A DNA stretch of 48,436 bases from Actinomycetota bacterium. Its GTDB lineage: Bacteria > Actinomycetota > Thermoleophilia > RBG-16-64-13. Where the stretch lies: the NCBI GenBank assembly GCA_012514635.1, contig JAAYZX010000106.1, positions 1 to 48,436 of the forward strand. Direction: 5' to 3'. Shown piece after piece: positions 1-7,584 of this stretch (within the stretch, counting starts at the first letter, position 1; each line of letters opens with the position of its first letter). Both the position numbers and the translations under genes were made by a program. Below the pieces are notes generated by a model. The model was given only the letters and a program-made list of their open reading frames with translations. It searched no databases and was not told the DNA's origin.

Positions 1-104
<104 letters not shown>

Positions 105-112
105 TTATTGTA

Positions 113-144
113 AAAGGCCCACCGGGAGACGGTGGGCCTTTTTT
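113..144 (+). terminator. Rho-independent terminator of the rRNA operon
   Basis: Perfect 11-bp stem (113-123 with 131-141) with a 7-nt loop and a T run that continues to 144. It lies just after the 5S rRNA and is the expected end of the rRNA operon. The stem is GC-rich at its core and A/T at its base, as in classical intrinsic terminators. Confidence 0.93.
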
Positions 145-238
145 ATTAGCCAGATGCTCATGGCCGGGCGAGGGAAAGGAAGCAGGGGGTCCGGTACAAT
201 GTACTCTGCGAATCTCGGGAGCAAGGAGGAAGTCGGTC

Positions 239-1141
239 ATGACTAAGTTGGAGTGGAGCTTGCGGGGTGTCATCGTGCCTTTGATCACCCCGTTCAAAGC
301 TGATCTCAGCGTTGACTACGACGGCCTCTCGGAACTCGTAGAGTATTACGTGGGGGATGTGGGCTGCGATGGTATTTGCGTGTGCGGGACCACGGGTGAA
401 TCGCCCACACTCACTCATGACGAACACAAGGAAGTTATTCGCTTCGTTACGGAGCAGGTATCGGATCGCATACCTGTGATCGCCGGGGCGGGGTCCAATA
501 GCACGGCCGAAGCTGTGGAATTGACACGCGACGCCAAAGAAGCAGGGGTTGATGCCACGCTACAAGTCTGCCCCTACTACAACAAGCCCACTCAGGAAGG
601 GATCTTCCAGCATTTCTGTCGTATTGCAGAAGCGGTTGATATACCCCAGATCATCTACAATATTCCCGGACGCACGAGTCGGAACATTGAACCTGCCACT
701 TTGGTACGTCTATGGCGAGAGGTGCCACAGGTGGTGGGCCTAAAGGACGCAGCGGGCGATCTGCGTCAGAGTATGGATGTGCTGGGAAGGACGGCCGCAG
801 AAGGATTCGCCGTGTATTCCGGTGAAGATATCCTGACTTTTGACCTGTTGTGTCACGGCGCAATGGGCGGCATTGCTGCAGTGGGGCACGTGGTGTGTCG
901 CGAAGTGCAGGCTATGTGTGCTGCCGTATGGGACGGAGACCTCGTAGGAGCCCGCAATATCCACTATGCCATCATGCCCGTCGTAGATGCGCTGTTTATC
1001 GAACCCAATCCTATTCCGGTCAAGCAGGCGGTGGAGTGGATGGGGCTTCCGGCCGGACCATTGCGCCCGCCTTTGGGGCCTCTGTCGGAAGATGGGAAGA
1101 AGGTTCTCCGCGCAACCATGGAAGCAGGTGGCTGGCTCTAG
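239..1141 (+). CDS. dapA: 4-hydroxy-tetrahydrodipicolinate synthase
   Basis: Condenses pyruvate with aspartate semialdehyde, the first committed step of the lysine/diaminopimelate pathway, in the cytoplasm. The 300-residue protein has the expected length of this TIM-barrel aldolase family. Visible hallmarks are GTTGES (residues 50-55), the catalytic tyrosine in IIYNIPGRTS (Tyr140, with Arg145 behind it) and the Schiff-base lysine in VVGLKDAAGD (Lys169). The ATG at 239 has an excellent Shine-Dalgarno sequence, AAGGAGGA, 7 nt upstream. A -10-like TACAAT sits at 195-200, but I see no good -35 element. It stands alone between the rRNA terminator and a convergent Mrp gene. Other members of the family (N-acetylneuraminate lyase and similar) are less likely given these motifs. 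Confidence 0.95.
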   Translation: MTKLEWSLRGVIVPLITPFKADLSVDYDGLSELVEYYVGDVGCDGICVCGTTGESPTLTHDEHKEVIRFVTEQVSDRIPVIAGAGSNSTAEAVELTRDAKEAGVDATLQVCPYYNKPTQEGIFQHFCRIAEAVDIPQIIYNIPGRTSRNIEPATLVRLWREVPQVVGLKDAAGDLRQSMDVLGRTAAEGFAVYSGEDILTFDLLCHGAMGGIAAVGHVVCREVQAMCAAVWDGDLVGARNIHYAIMPVVDALFIEPNPIPVKQAVEWMGLPAGPLRPPLGPLSEDGKKVLRATMEAGGWL

Positions 1142-1192
1142 TTGACGGTGGGTGAGAGGGCCCGTATAAGGCAGTCGATACTGAGGAGTGCC

Positions 1193-1230
1193 GCCGGGAT
1201 ACCGTCGGCTTAGACCGACGGTATCCCGGC
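1193..1230. terminator. Hairpin between convergent genes, probable bidirectional terminator
   Basis: Perfect 16-bp inverted repeat (1193-1208 and 1215-1230) with a 6-nt loop, between the stop of dapA and the stop of the convergent mrp gene. There is no long T run on either side. The location and the strong stem suggest it ends transcription from both directions. Confidence 0.7.
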
Positions 1231-1236
1231 TTCTGC

Positions 1237-2052
1237 TCAACCCTTCTGTTGCTCGACCAATGCGCCCGCGATTTTCTCGAAAGCCTCTGCGGCGTGCGAA
1301 TCGGGATGGCTGAGAACCACGGGTAATCCCTGATCTCCGCTCTCCACTACTACCGGGTCAATGGGGACGGCTCCCAGGAATGGGGTCTTGAGTTTGAGGG
1401 CAAGATCCTTGCCTCCCCCGGCACTGAAGATATCGATATGAGTGCCGCATGTCGGGCAGGTGAAGCCACTCATGTTTTCGACAATTCCCAAGACCGGCAC
1501 CTTGAGCTGATGGCAGAAGCGAATGGATCGCCTCACGTCAAGGAGTGCCAGATCTTGGGGGGTAGTGATGATGACGGCGCCATCGAGCGGGCCGATCCCT
1601 ACGAGCTGAACCACAGAAAGGGGTTCATCGCCGGTACCGGGGGGGCAGTCGATAACCAGATAGTCGAGATCACCCCACTCCACGTCGCGCAGAAGTTGTT
1701 GAATGGCCCCGTACTTCATGGGTCCGCGCCAGATGACGGCGTCATCGGAACCGCCGAGGAAGAGGCCAATGGACATTATTTTGATGGTGGCAAACTCAGC
1801 GGGGACGACGTTCCCGTCTTCGTTGATCAGGGGGCGATCGGAGAGGTTGAACATCGTAGGAATGCTGGGGCCGTGAATATCGACGTCGAGAAGGCCGACA
1901 CTCTTGTCGAGCTTGCGAAGCGCAAGCGCTAGGTTGGCCGCGACGGTGCTTTTGCCCACGCCGCCCTTTCCCGAGAGCACCAGGATCTTGTGTTTAATCC
2001 TGGACATCCGCTGTTGGAGTACAGCGGTCTCGTCTGCTGAGTTCTTCTCCAT
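1237..2052 (-). CDS. Mrp/NBP35-family iron-sulfur carrier ATPase
   Basis: P-loop ATPase of the Mrp/ApbC/NBP35 family, which in other organisms binds and transfers Fe-S clusters. The 271-residue protein has the deviant Walker A motif GKGGVGKST (residues 28-36), Walker B-type VIDCPPGTGDE (133-143) and the C-terminal CPTC pair (199-202) that bridges a cluster at the dimer interface. The ATG at 2052 has AAGGA 8 nt upstream. It is the last gene of a minus-strand block with two MinD-ferredoxin ATPases and two NifX-like proteins. That set resembles the ORP complex genes of Desulfovibrio, where an Mrp protein carries a fused NifX-like domain; no such domain is present here. A 7-bp inverted repeat (2073-2079 and 2100-2106) lies in the gap upstream. 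General Fe-S maturation for the whole cell is the alternative role. Confidence 0.9.
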   Translation of the reverse strand: MEKNSADETAVLQQRMSRIKHKILVLSGKGGVGKSTVAANLALALRKLDKSVGLLDVDIHGPSIPTMFNLSDRPLINEDGNVVPAEFATIKIMSIGLFLGGSDDAVIWRGPMKYGAIQQLLRDVEWGDLDYLVIDCPPGTGDEPLSVVQLVGIGPLDGAVIITTPQDLALLDVRRSIRFCHQLKVPVLGIVENMSGFTCPTCGTHIDIFSAGGGKDLALKLKTPFLGAVPIDPVVVESGDQGLPVVLSHPDSHAAEAFEKIAGALVEQQKG

Positions 2053-2108
2053 AATGTAGGTCCTTTCGGATGTGTCGAGGGGTCGATAGCCAGATTAGAC
2101 TCGACAGG

Positions 2109-2981
2109 TCAGAGCCTTAGGCGTTCAGCCACCGACCTGAGTGGCTGTAGTGCTTCCGGCAATTCCTCAAGTTGAGCACCTTTCTCCAACCAACGAGGCA
2201 GGCCGGAGACAAAAGGTAGTTTAGCCAGAACCTTGATTCCCAGTCTGCCACATTCGGCTTCCAGCGCCGCAGCGCCTGAAGAGCTGAGGTCGGCTTTGTT
2301 GATAATGACGTCGGGGACCAAGTCGAAGCGACCGGCCAGCTCGGTCAGGCGAAGTAAGTCCGCCGTGCCGGCTCCCGTGGGTTCGGTGACGGCGATAAGG
2401 GCGTCCACCCCCGCGATAGTGGCGATGGTGGGGCAGCCGGTACCGGGGGGTCCATCGATAAGAACGAGATCAATGTGATCCGTCTCGGCTTCGGCCATTG
2501 CTCGTTGTCTGACGAGAGTGGTAAGTCGACCGGACAGGTCTTCACCGGGCTCCAGGCGGGCGGAAACCACCACACCCAGGCGGGACTGGTTGACGAAGAG
2601 TTCTCCTGCCAACGAGGGTTCTTCAATTATGGCGCCGGCCGGACAGGCGTCGACGCAGACGCCACAACCTTCGCAGGCAAGGCTATCGATGGTGGGGATG
2701 TCAACAGCGGGATCAAGGACCGAGACTGCGCCGAATCGGCAGACCTCGACGCAAATACCGCAGGCCGTACATCGAGCTTGGTCGATAACAGCCAGAGGCA
2801 TTCCTGGAAAAGGCTCAACCGCCCTCAGCCTGCCCGGAAAGACCAGACTCAGATTTGAGGCCTCAACATCCGCATCGGCCAAAACCAACGGTGCGGATAG
2901 GATTGCGAGGGATGCCGTGACGGTAGTCTTGCCTGTGCCGCCCTTGCCGCTTACCACTGCAATCTGTCGGGGTGGTCTCAT
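2109..2981 (-). CDS. MinD-superfamily ATPase with inserted 2[4Fe-4S] ferredoxin domain (second copy)
   Basis: 290-residue ATPase. The N-terminus has the deviant Walker A GKGGTGKTT (12-20). A ferredoxin domain is inserted after the first strands, with two CxxCxxCxxxC clusters (Cys71/74/77/81 and Cys103/106/109/113). Walker B-like LVLIDGPPGTG lies at 172-182. The ATG at 2981 overlaps the stop of the upstream paralogue by 4 nt (ATGA), so the two are probably translationally coupled and may form a heterodimer. This fits the Orp3/Orp4-type ATPases known from sulfate reducers (family knowledge, from memory). An ATP-driven role in building or delivering a metal cluster is inference. A longer frame open to 3155 was not chosen because its extra 58 residues overlap the paralogue and look unlike any domain. 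Confidence 0.9.
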   Translation of the reverse strand: MRPPRQIAVVSGKGGTGKTTVTASLAILSAPLVLADADVEASNLSLVFPGRLRAVEPFPGMPLAVIDQARCTACGICVEVCRFGAVSVLDPAVDIPTIDSLACEGCGVCVDACPAGAIIEEPSLAGELFVNQSRLGVVVSARLEPGEDLSGRLTTLVRQRAMAEAETDHIDLVLIDGPPGTGCPTIATIAGVDALIAVTEPTGAGTADLLRLTELAGRFDLVPDVIINKADLSSSGAAALEAECGRLGIKVLAKLPFVSGLPRWLEKGAQLEELPEALQPLRSVAERLRL

Positions 2982-3871
2982 GAGTCGATCCTCGCGGTCT
3001 GATCCTCGATAGTGGTGAGTTCCGAGTAGAGGTGTTCGATTGCTTTGCGCCAAACATCTGTGGAAGCCAGGAGGTCTTTGCCTTCTGCATAGGCCGCCGC
3101 GATGTCGCGCGAAAAGGGGATTGTAGCAAGAAGAGGGATGCGTTCTTCCTCGCAATAGGCTGCGATATCTGTGTCGCCGGCACCATCGCGATTGAGGACG
3201 ACACCGGTTGGAATTCCGAACGTCTTCCCCAACTCCACCGCTAAGCGTAGGTCGTGGAGACCGAATGGCGTGGGTTCAGTTACCAGCAGCAGGTAGTCGG
3301 CTCCCGTTATGCAGGCGACTACGGAGCAGGAAGTGCCTGGAGGGGCATCAATGATGAACAGGTCCGCACCACTTCGCCACTGTCCCGCTTCCTTTCTCGC
3401 TTCTTCGATGATGCGCGGTGCTTTTACTTCGCCGATGTCGAGGATACCCTCCACGAGGGCTATGCCGGCGCCGTTGCGGCGTCGTATCTCGCCGATTCTT
3501 TGAGGAGTTTCCGTAATGGCGTTTTCCGGGCAGACTGCAACGCAACCTCCGCAGGCGTGGCAGAGTTCGGGGTAGACGAGCACGGTGGGACCGAGCACGG
3601 TGATGGCTTTGAAGCGACATACGCGTGCGCACTCACCACATAGAGTACATGAATTGAAGTCGACCTCTGGAAGCAGAGTGAAGACGATTCTGTCATCTTT
3701 GGTCCGGCCGCCGAGAAAAATTGCGGCGTTGGGAGCATCGACGTCACCATCAACCATGACGACCGATCGCCCTTGAGAAGCTGCCACGCGCGCAAGACTA
3801 GTGGCTACGCTGGTCTTGCCGGTGCCTCCCTTACCGGAGGCCACGGCAATGGTGAATGGACGGGGGGTCAT
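2978..3871 (-). CDS. MinD-superfamily ATPase with inserted 2[4Fe-4S] ferredoxin domain (first copy)
   Basis: 297-residue paralogue of the next gene. It has Walker A GKGGTGKTS (13-21), DGDVDAPN (41-48), two Fe-S cysteine sets (Cys75/78/81/85 and Cys104/107/110/114) and Walker B IIDAPPGTS (173-181). The ATG at 3871 was preferred because AGGTGA lies 5-6 nt upstream; a GTG at 3880 in frame would add three residues and has only a weak ribosome site. It lies downstream of the two NifX-like genes on the same strand. Such MinD-ferredoxin pairs occur almost only in anaerobes. The two copies differ most in the stretch after the second cluster, which suggests distinct partners (inference). Confidence 0.9.
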   Translation of the reverse strand: MTPRPFTIAVASGKGGTGKTSVATSLARVAASQGRSVVMVDGDVDAPNAAIFLGGRTKDDRIVFTLLPEVDFNSCTLCGECARVCRFKAITVLGPTVLVYPELCHACGGCVAVCPENAITETPQRIGEIRRRNGAGIALVEGILDIGEVKAPRIIEEARKEAGQWRSGADLFIIDAPPGTSCSVVACITGADYLLLVTEPTPFGLHDLRLAVELGKTFGIPTGVVLNRDGAGDTDIAAYCEEERIPLLATIPFSRDIAAAYAEGKDLLASTDVWRKAIEHLYSELTTIEDQTARIDS

Positions 3872-3920
3872 TAGGCTCACCTCAAGGTGTGCGCTCTAGA
3901 GGGAATCGCATACGCGCTAC

Positions 3921-4307
3921 TCAATGACCGCCGCAGACCATGGTGGGCAGCATCGGTTGCAAACTGCCTGCTAAGAATGCCTGCACCACTTCGCCTACGA
4001 GGGCCCGCTCAATATCATAGTGGACGGTGATGCCGACCTGTTGGAACCCGGCCAGCGGTCGTGCACCCATCCCGGAGACTACAATGTCGCTAACACCGTG
4101 GTTTGCCAGAAAGAGGACCGGCTGCATACAGCCTCCCTCCACGTGGGGGACGTTGGGAACCACCTCAACCGCACCGGCAACTCCATCTTCAACTGTGATG
4201 ATGGTGAAGTAGGCGCAATGTCCGAAGTGCCCGGAGCGGATCGCTTCGAGGCCTCCCGGTGCCTCGGAGGGAACGGCTACCTTGCGAATAGTTGAGCTGT
4301 CAGTCAT
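3921..4307 (-). CDS. NifX/NifB-type dinitrogenase cofactor-binding domain protein (ORP-like), 128 aa
   Basis: Small single-domain protein of the NifX/NafY/NifB-C-terminal family, members of which bind iron-molybdenum or molybdenum-copper sulfide clusters. Family-like stretches are IRSGHFGHCAYF (23-34), GGCMQPVLFLANHGVSDIVV (58-77) and GMGARPLAGFQQVGI (79-93). The C-terminus ends in MVCGGH, and together with Cys60 it supplies possible metal ligands. The ATG at 4307 has AAGGAGA about 9 nt upstream. No nitrogenase structural or nifB/E/N genes are present nearby, so a role in nitrogen fixation is not supported. Position before the two MinD-ferredoxin ATPases points to an orange-protein-like function. 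Confidence 0.85.
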   Translation of the reverse strand: MTDSSTIRKVAVPSEAPGGLEAIRSGHFGHCAYFTIITVEDGVAGAVEVVPNVPHVEGGCMQPVLFLANHGVSDIVVSGMGARPLAGFQQVGITVHYDIERALVGEVVQAFLAGSLQPMLPTMVCGGH

Positions 4308-4322
4308 CTGATACTGTCTCCT

Positions 4323-4643
4323 TCACTTCTTCTCAATATGTTGCTTCAAAGCTTCTTCCACCGTCTGAGCGGTGCTCAGGACGATCTTGATACCCGCAGC
4401 CTGAAGGGCCCTCTCAGCTTTGGGGCCTACGTGCCCCGTGATCACTGTTGTCGCACCTGTTTCGGCCACTTTGGTGGCTGCCCCGATTCCCGCTCCGCTC
4501 TGCGCTTCTTTGTTCTCGGTGTTGTCGAAGGCACTCCATGAGTCTGACGCCGTGTCGTATACGAGGAAATAGGGTGCTCTACCGAAGCGTTGGTCGAAGG
4601 GGTCTGATGCGTTGGGACCCCGGCTCGTAACTGCTATCTTCAT
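4323..4643 (-). CDS. NifX/NifB-type dinitrogenase cofactor-binding domain protein (ORP-like), 106 aa
   Basis: Second small NifX-family protein and first gene of the block. Recognisable parts are the start MKIAVTSRGP, DPFDQRFGRAPYFLVYD (14-30), GAGIGAATKVAETGATTVIT (50-69) and GHVGPKAERALQAAGIKI (70-87). It has no cysteine at all, so any metal cluster would have to be held without thiol ligands, which is compatible with the non-covalent cluster of Desulfovibrio ORP (family knowledge). The ATG at 4643 is fixed by GGAGG 8 nt upstream; an in-frame ATG at 4676 would lie before this site and add residues unlike the family. A sigma-70-type promoter lies at 4688-4716. Confidence 0.87.
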   Translation of the reverse strand: MKIAVTSRGPNASDPFDQRFGRAPYFLVYDTASDSWSAFDNTENKEAQSGAGIGAATKVAETGATTVITGHVGPKAERALQAAGIKIVLSTAQTVEEALKQHIEKK

Positions 4644-4687
4644 AGTGTTGGCCTCCGTAATCGCAGGTATATGCATTTAGCATGTAC

Positions 4688-4716
4688 ATGGTAATCGAAG
4701 TGGCATCGTGTATCAA
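4688..4716 (-). promoter_or_regulatory. Candidate promoter of the ORP-like gene block
   Basis: On the minus strand TTGATA (4716-4711) and TACCAT (4693-4688) are separated by exactly 17 nt, a good match to -35 and -10 elements. They lie about 45 nt upstream of the first start codon of the block. A perfect 10-nt palindrome (4681-4690) overlaps the -10 element and could be an operator half of some regulator. I looked for a sigma-54 type -24/-12 pair, as known for the Desulfovibrio orp genes, and saw none. Confidence 0.5.
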
Positions 4717-4748
4717 GTGTGACCAGTGCCGCTTTTGCCTGCGTAGAC

Positions 4749-4771
4749 AAATAAAATGCCGGAGGCATCTT
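4749..4771 (-). terminator. Candidate intrinsic terminator of the KAS III / hydratase pair
   Basis: On the minus strand an 8-bp stem (4771-4764 with 4760-4753, one G-U pair) with a 3-nt loop is followed by a T-rich tail. It begins 12 nt after the stop codon of the KAS III homologue and before the promoter of the ORP-like block. Confidence 0.55.
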
Positions 4772-4782
4772 GGCGGCAACTG

Positions 4783-5787
4783 TTAGCAGCGGATAATGGC
4801 GGCAACCCAGAAGAAGCCGATGCCGGTGGTGAGGAGAAGTACGCGGTCGCCGGGGCCGATGCGACCTTCACTCAAGGCTCTATTCAGATTGAAGAAGACG
4901 TCCGGTGAGCCCAGATGCCCAAACTCCTGCAGGTAGTCGGCCGAAGACATTTCTACAGGGATATCAAGTCCCGCACAGACCAATTCCAGTACGCGGAGAT
5001 TGGCGTTGACCATGGAGAAGAAAGCCACATCGCTTGGTTCGAGCCCTGCTTTGGCGAGAGCATCGCGCGCCACCTGGACAAGAGTGGGGACGTAGATCTC
5101 TTTGAACGCCCCGTGCGCAGTTTGAGGGTCGGTACAACGGTAAATGTGCCGACCCTGGGCCAGAGTGTCCGGCGACGCAGGATGACGCGCACCCCCACCC
5201 TGCAGCATCCAGATGTCATGGTAGCGACCGCGCGTGAGCGAATGGTAGGCTACTGGTTGGAGTCGTGGGTGTCCGGATTGGATAACCACGGCTCCTCCAC
5301 CGTCTCCGAAGAAGACGGAGTCTGCGTTGTGGTGCAGGGTGAAGGCTCCCCAGGTATCGCCTCCGGCCAGGAGGGCGGTCCGACAGCCCGAATCGAGCGC
5401 CATACATCCATGCGCCACCTGAAGACCCGTGAGCAGAGCGGAACACCCCTGTGCAACGTCGAATGCCTGCGCGTGCCCGCAACCCAGGCCTTCCTGTAGG
5501 ATTCCTGCACTGGTGGGCATGAGATAGTCAGGAACGGCCGCGCCGCACCATATGCAAAGATCTACGTCGGCCGGATCCACGGCCGCTTGGTCCAAGGCCA
5601 TGGTTGCCGCGCGTAGAGCCAACGAGGTGGGTGTATCGTTCGGCCCAGCGCAGCGAACCGTACGGGCTCCTGCAAACTGCGCCACGATATCAGGAACACC
5701 GGCAGCGCGTGCCAGTTGCGCCACCTCGAGCTTTTTGTCCGGGAGGCAGAAACCCATACCCCGTATGCCGCACGGGAAGAGCGTCAT
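4783..5787 (-). CDS. KAS III (FabH)-like thiolase-fold protein with altered catalytic triad
   Basis: 334-residue protein with the fold pattern of 3-oxoacyl-ACP synthase III. The acylated cysteine is present in FDVAQGCSALLTG (Cys115). The other two FabH catalytic residues are not: the HQANLR segment reads VNANLR (Val260 in place of His) and the GNTSAA segment reads GHLGSP (His291 in place of Asn, with Asp296 nearby). The C-terminal glycine-rich segment is TTGIGFFW (320-327). KAS III relatives that lost the triad can act as acyltransferases rather than condensing enzymes (family knowledge), so the product is not predictable. It follows an enoyl-CoA hydratase on the same strand. The start is uncertain: ATG 5787 gives a FabH-like N-terminus but lacks a ribosome site; ATG 5757 and ATG 5889 are possible. 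Confidence 0.8.
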   Translation of the reverse strand: MTLFPCGIRGMGFCLPDKKLEVAQLARAAGVPDIVAQFAGARTVRCAGPNDTPTSLALRAATMALDQAAVDPADVDLCIWCGAAVPDYLMPTSAGILQEGLGCGHAQAFDVAQGCSALLTGLQVAHGCMALDSGCRTALLAGGDTWGAFTLHHNADSVFFGDGGGAVVIQSGHPRLQPVAYHSLTRGRYHDIWMLQGGGARHPASPDTLAQGRHIYRCTDPQTAHGAFKEIYVPTLVQVARDALAKAGLEPSDVAFFSMVNANLRVLELVCAGLDIPVEMSSADYLQEFGHLGSPDVFFNLNRALSEGRIGPGDRVLLLTTGIGFFWVAAIIRC

Positions 5788-5845
5788 AGGGGGCGTTCTC
5801 GGTGGCTGTAGTGGGTCGAGATCATAGAGTACTGTCGGGTCAGGT

Positions 5846-6607
5846 TCATTCGCCGGAGAAACGAGGAGGACGTTTCTCAAGGAAGGCACTCATGCCCTCG
5901 ATTTTGTCTTTGGTGTAGTGGTTGACGCTGGCAGAGAGCACCTCAAGGAGGGCGGATGCGGAACCTTGGGCATACAGGGCATCCTTGAAAAGACTCATAG
6001 CCACAGGCGGACCCTGGGCCAAACGCTGAGCCATGGCGAACGCGACATCCAGCGCCTTTTCGTGGGGTGCGACGCGATTGATCAGGCCCCAGGATAGTGC
6101 CGTATCGGCGTCGATCAGGTCCCCGAGCAGAGCCATCTCGGCTGTGCGCCCGAAACCCACGAGCCTAGGTAATCGATAAGTGGTCCCAACGGCAGCTACA
6201 AGACCCAGTGTAACTTCCGGGAGACCAAGCTGGGCCCTCTCTGAGGCCACCCGAAAAGTACAGGCCAACGCCAACTCGAGACCTCCCGCTACTGCATGGC
6301 CTTGGATGGCTGCAATGGTGGGTTGTGGCAGCTGTTCGAGGTCGTCGAAGATTCGGTTGAGGTTTTTGAGGAAGGTGCGGGCGTTAAGTGGATTGTATTC
6401 TGTATCCCCAACCTCTACTCCCGCACAGAAAGCACGACCTTCCCCGGTGAGTATCACGGCCCTGATGTCGGGGTCGGTACGAAGATCGGCGATGGTTTCT
6501 TCGAGGGCCGCAATGAGATCAACGGACAGTGTATTCAGTTTCTCAGGACGGTTCAGAGTCAGTGTGGCTACGGCATCCGTATGCGTCACAATCAGAGAAT
6601 TTGTCAT
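5846..6607 (-). CDS. Enoyl-CoA hydratase/isomerase family protein
   Basis: 253-residue crotonase-fold protein that probably adds water to a trans-2-enoyl-CoA. The oxyanion-hole segments GRAFCAGVEVGD (57-68) and GHAVAGGLELAL (103-114) are clear. Both catalytic glutamates of true hydratases are present, Glu111 in GLELALAC and Glu131 in LPEVTLG, spaced 20 residues apart as in the rat enzyme. The ATG at 6607 has GAGGAG about 8 nt upstream. It precedes the KAS III homologue with a 58-nt gap, so the two are likely co-transcribed. No acyl-CoA dehydrogenase or thiolase is nearby, so a role in fatty acid breakdown is not supported by context. Substrate unknown. Confidence 0.88.
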   Translation of the reverse strand: MTNSLIVTHTDAVATLTLNRPEKLNTLSVDLIAALEETIADLRTDPDIRAVILTGEGRAFCAGVEVGDTEYNPLNARTFLKNLNRIFDDLEQLPQPTIAAIQGHAVAGGLELALACTFRVASERAQLGLPEVTLGLVAAVGTTYRLPRLVGFGRTAEMALLGDLIDADTALSWGLINRVAPHEKALDVAFAMAQRLAQGPPVAMSLFKDALYAQGSASALLEVLSASVNHYTKDKIEGMSAFLEKRPPRFSGE

Positions 6608-6709
6608 CGTGCTCTCCTCTTCCCAACCGGGAGCAGTGTAACAGGCGTGAGGAGTGGGCGGTAGCCGAAACAGTTTTCCCCAGACCCAAAGACGTAGGCC
6701 TTGATAAAT

Positions 6710-6725
6710 GAGGACTTTGGTCCTC
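6710..6725. promoter_or_regulatory. 16-nt palindrome resembling a DosR/DevR box
   Basis: GAGGACTTTGGTCCTC is a perfect 6-bp inverted repeat around TTTG, in the gap between the divergent hydratase and prepilin peptidase genes. Its inner 14 nt match the core mycobacterial DosR consensus GGGACTWWAGTCCC at 11 of 14 positions (consensus from memory). GATAAA (6703-6708) and TTTATC (6736-6741) flank it as a wider inverted repeat. It could equally be an RNA hairpin in a leader. No response regulator gene lies in the window. The rest of the 206-nt gap holds no clear promoter. Confidence 0.4.
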
Positions 6726-6813
6726 TGGTGCGAAGTTTATCCATAAGATACGTTACGAACACGTGCGGATTGCAATTTGACGGGATAGCTGGAATAAGGG
6801 AACAAAAGAGTCG

Positions 6814-7584
6814 GTGAGGTTGGATTTGGACGTGCTTCTGTACTCGGGGTCATTCCTCTTGGGACTGGTAATCGGCAGCTTTCTCAACGTTGTTATTCAT
6901 AGGGTACCGCTGCGACAATCGCTGGTACGTCCGGGATCGCACTGCCCTCATTGCGCTCACTCGATACGTTGGTACGACAATATCCCGGTTCTGAGTTGGC
7001 TGATCCTGAGGGGCCGCTGCCGTGATTGCGGCGCGCAGATTGGAATCAGATACCCACTGGTGGAGGTGTTGACCGCGGCATTGTTCACCCTGGGCGCTCT
7101 TGCGGCCGGTTGGGAGCTTCGGTTGCTATTGCTCTGGGGCTTCTTCGCCGTGTTGGTGGTGGTGACGTTTATCGACATAGATCATATGTTGATTCTGAAT
7201 CGGGTTGTTATACCGGCGGGCGCGCTCGGTCTGGCTGCCTCCATTGCGCTTGTGCCGTCGCGGTGGTGGGAGTATTTGATATCGGGGTGCGGAGCGGCGC
7301 TGTTTTTGTTCCTCATCGCCTTGCTTTGGCCGGGAGGCATGGGGTTGGGAGACGTCAAACTGGCGCTGCTTCTGGGATTCGTGTTGGGGGCAAAGGTCAT
7401 CGTCGCCATGTTCGCGGCATTCCTCTTAGGTGGCGTAGTGGGCATAAGTCTGCTTGCGGGAGGGAGACGATCTAGGAAGGACAAGATTCCCTTTGGACCC
7501 TTCCTTGCTCTTGGAGGTATCATTGGCTCCCTTGTTGGGGATCACATATTGGTATGGTACGTGGGGTTGATCGGTTGGGTATAG
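6814..7584 (+). CDS. Prepilin peptidase / N-methyltransferase (type IV leader peptidase)
   Basis: Polytopic membrane aspartyl protease of 256 residues that removes the leader of type IV prepilins and methylates the new N-terminus. It opens with the family stretch LGLVIGSFLNVVIHRVP (16-32). Two zinc-type pairs, CPHC (44-47) and CRDC (69-72), mark the cytoplasmic methyltransferase loop. The catalytic aspartates lie in FIDIDH (119-124) and GMGLGD (175-180). The GTG at 6814 gives the expected N-terminus, but its ribosome site is weak. It is the first gene of the pilus block; pilM follows after 200 nt. No prepilin, PilB, PilT or PilC gene lies in the window. The 200-nt gap after it (7585-7784) shows no gene or clear signal. 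Confidence 0.93.
   Translation: MRLDLDVLLYSGSFLLGLVIGSFLNVVIHRVPLRQSLVRPGSHCPHCAHSIRWYDNIPVLSWLILRGRCRDCGAQIGIRYPLVEVLTAALFTLGALAAGWELRLLLLWGFFAVLVVVTFIDIDHMLILNRVVIPAGALGLAASIALVPSRWWEYLISGCGAALFLFLIALLWPGGMGLGDVKLALLLGFVLGAKVIVAMFAAFLLGGVVGISLLAGGRRSRKDKIPFGPFLALGGIIGSLVGDHILVWYVGLIGWV

Noticed and set aside
3921-4643. Nitrogen fixation genes
   Set aside because: The two NifX-family proteins stand without any nifH, D, K, E, N or B gene; the MinD-ferredoxin partners point to an ORP-like system.
4644-4782. Sigma-54 promoter upstream of the ORP-like block
   Set aside because: No GG/GC pair with correct spacing was found on the minus strand; a sigma-70-type match is better.
6661-6790. Possible cyclic-di-GMP riboswitch before the pilus genes
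   Set aside because: The conserved GEMM core elements are not present; only a nested inverted repeat is seen, which I report instead as a DosR-like palindrome.
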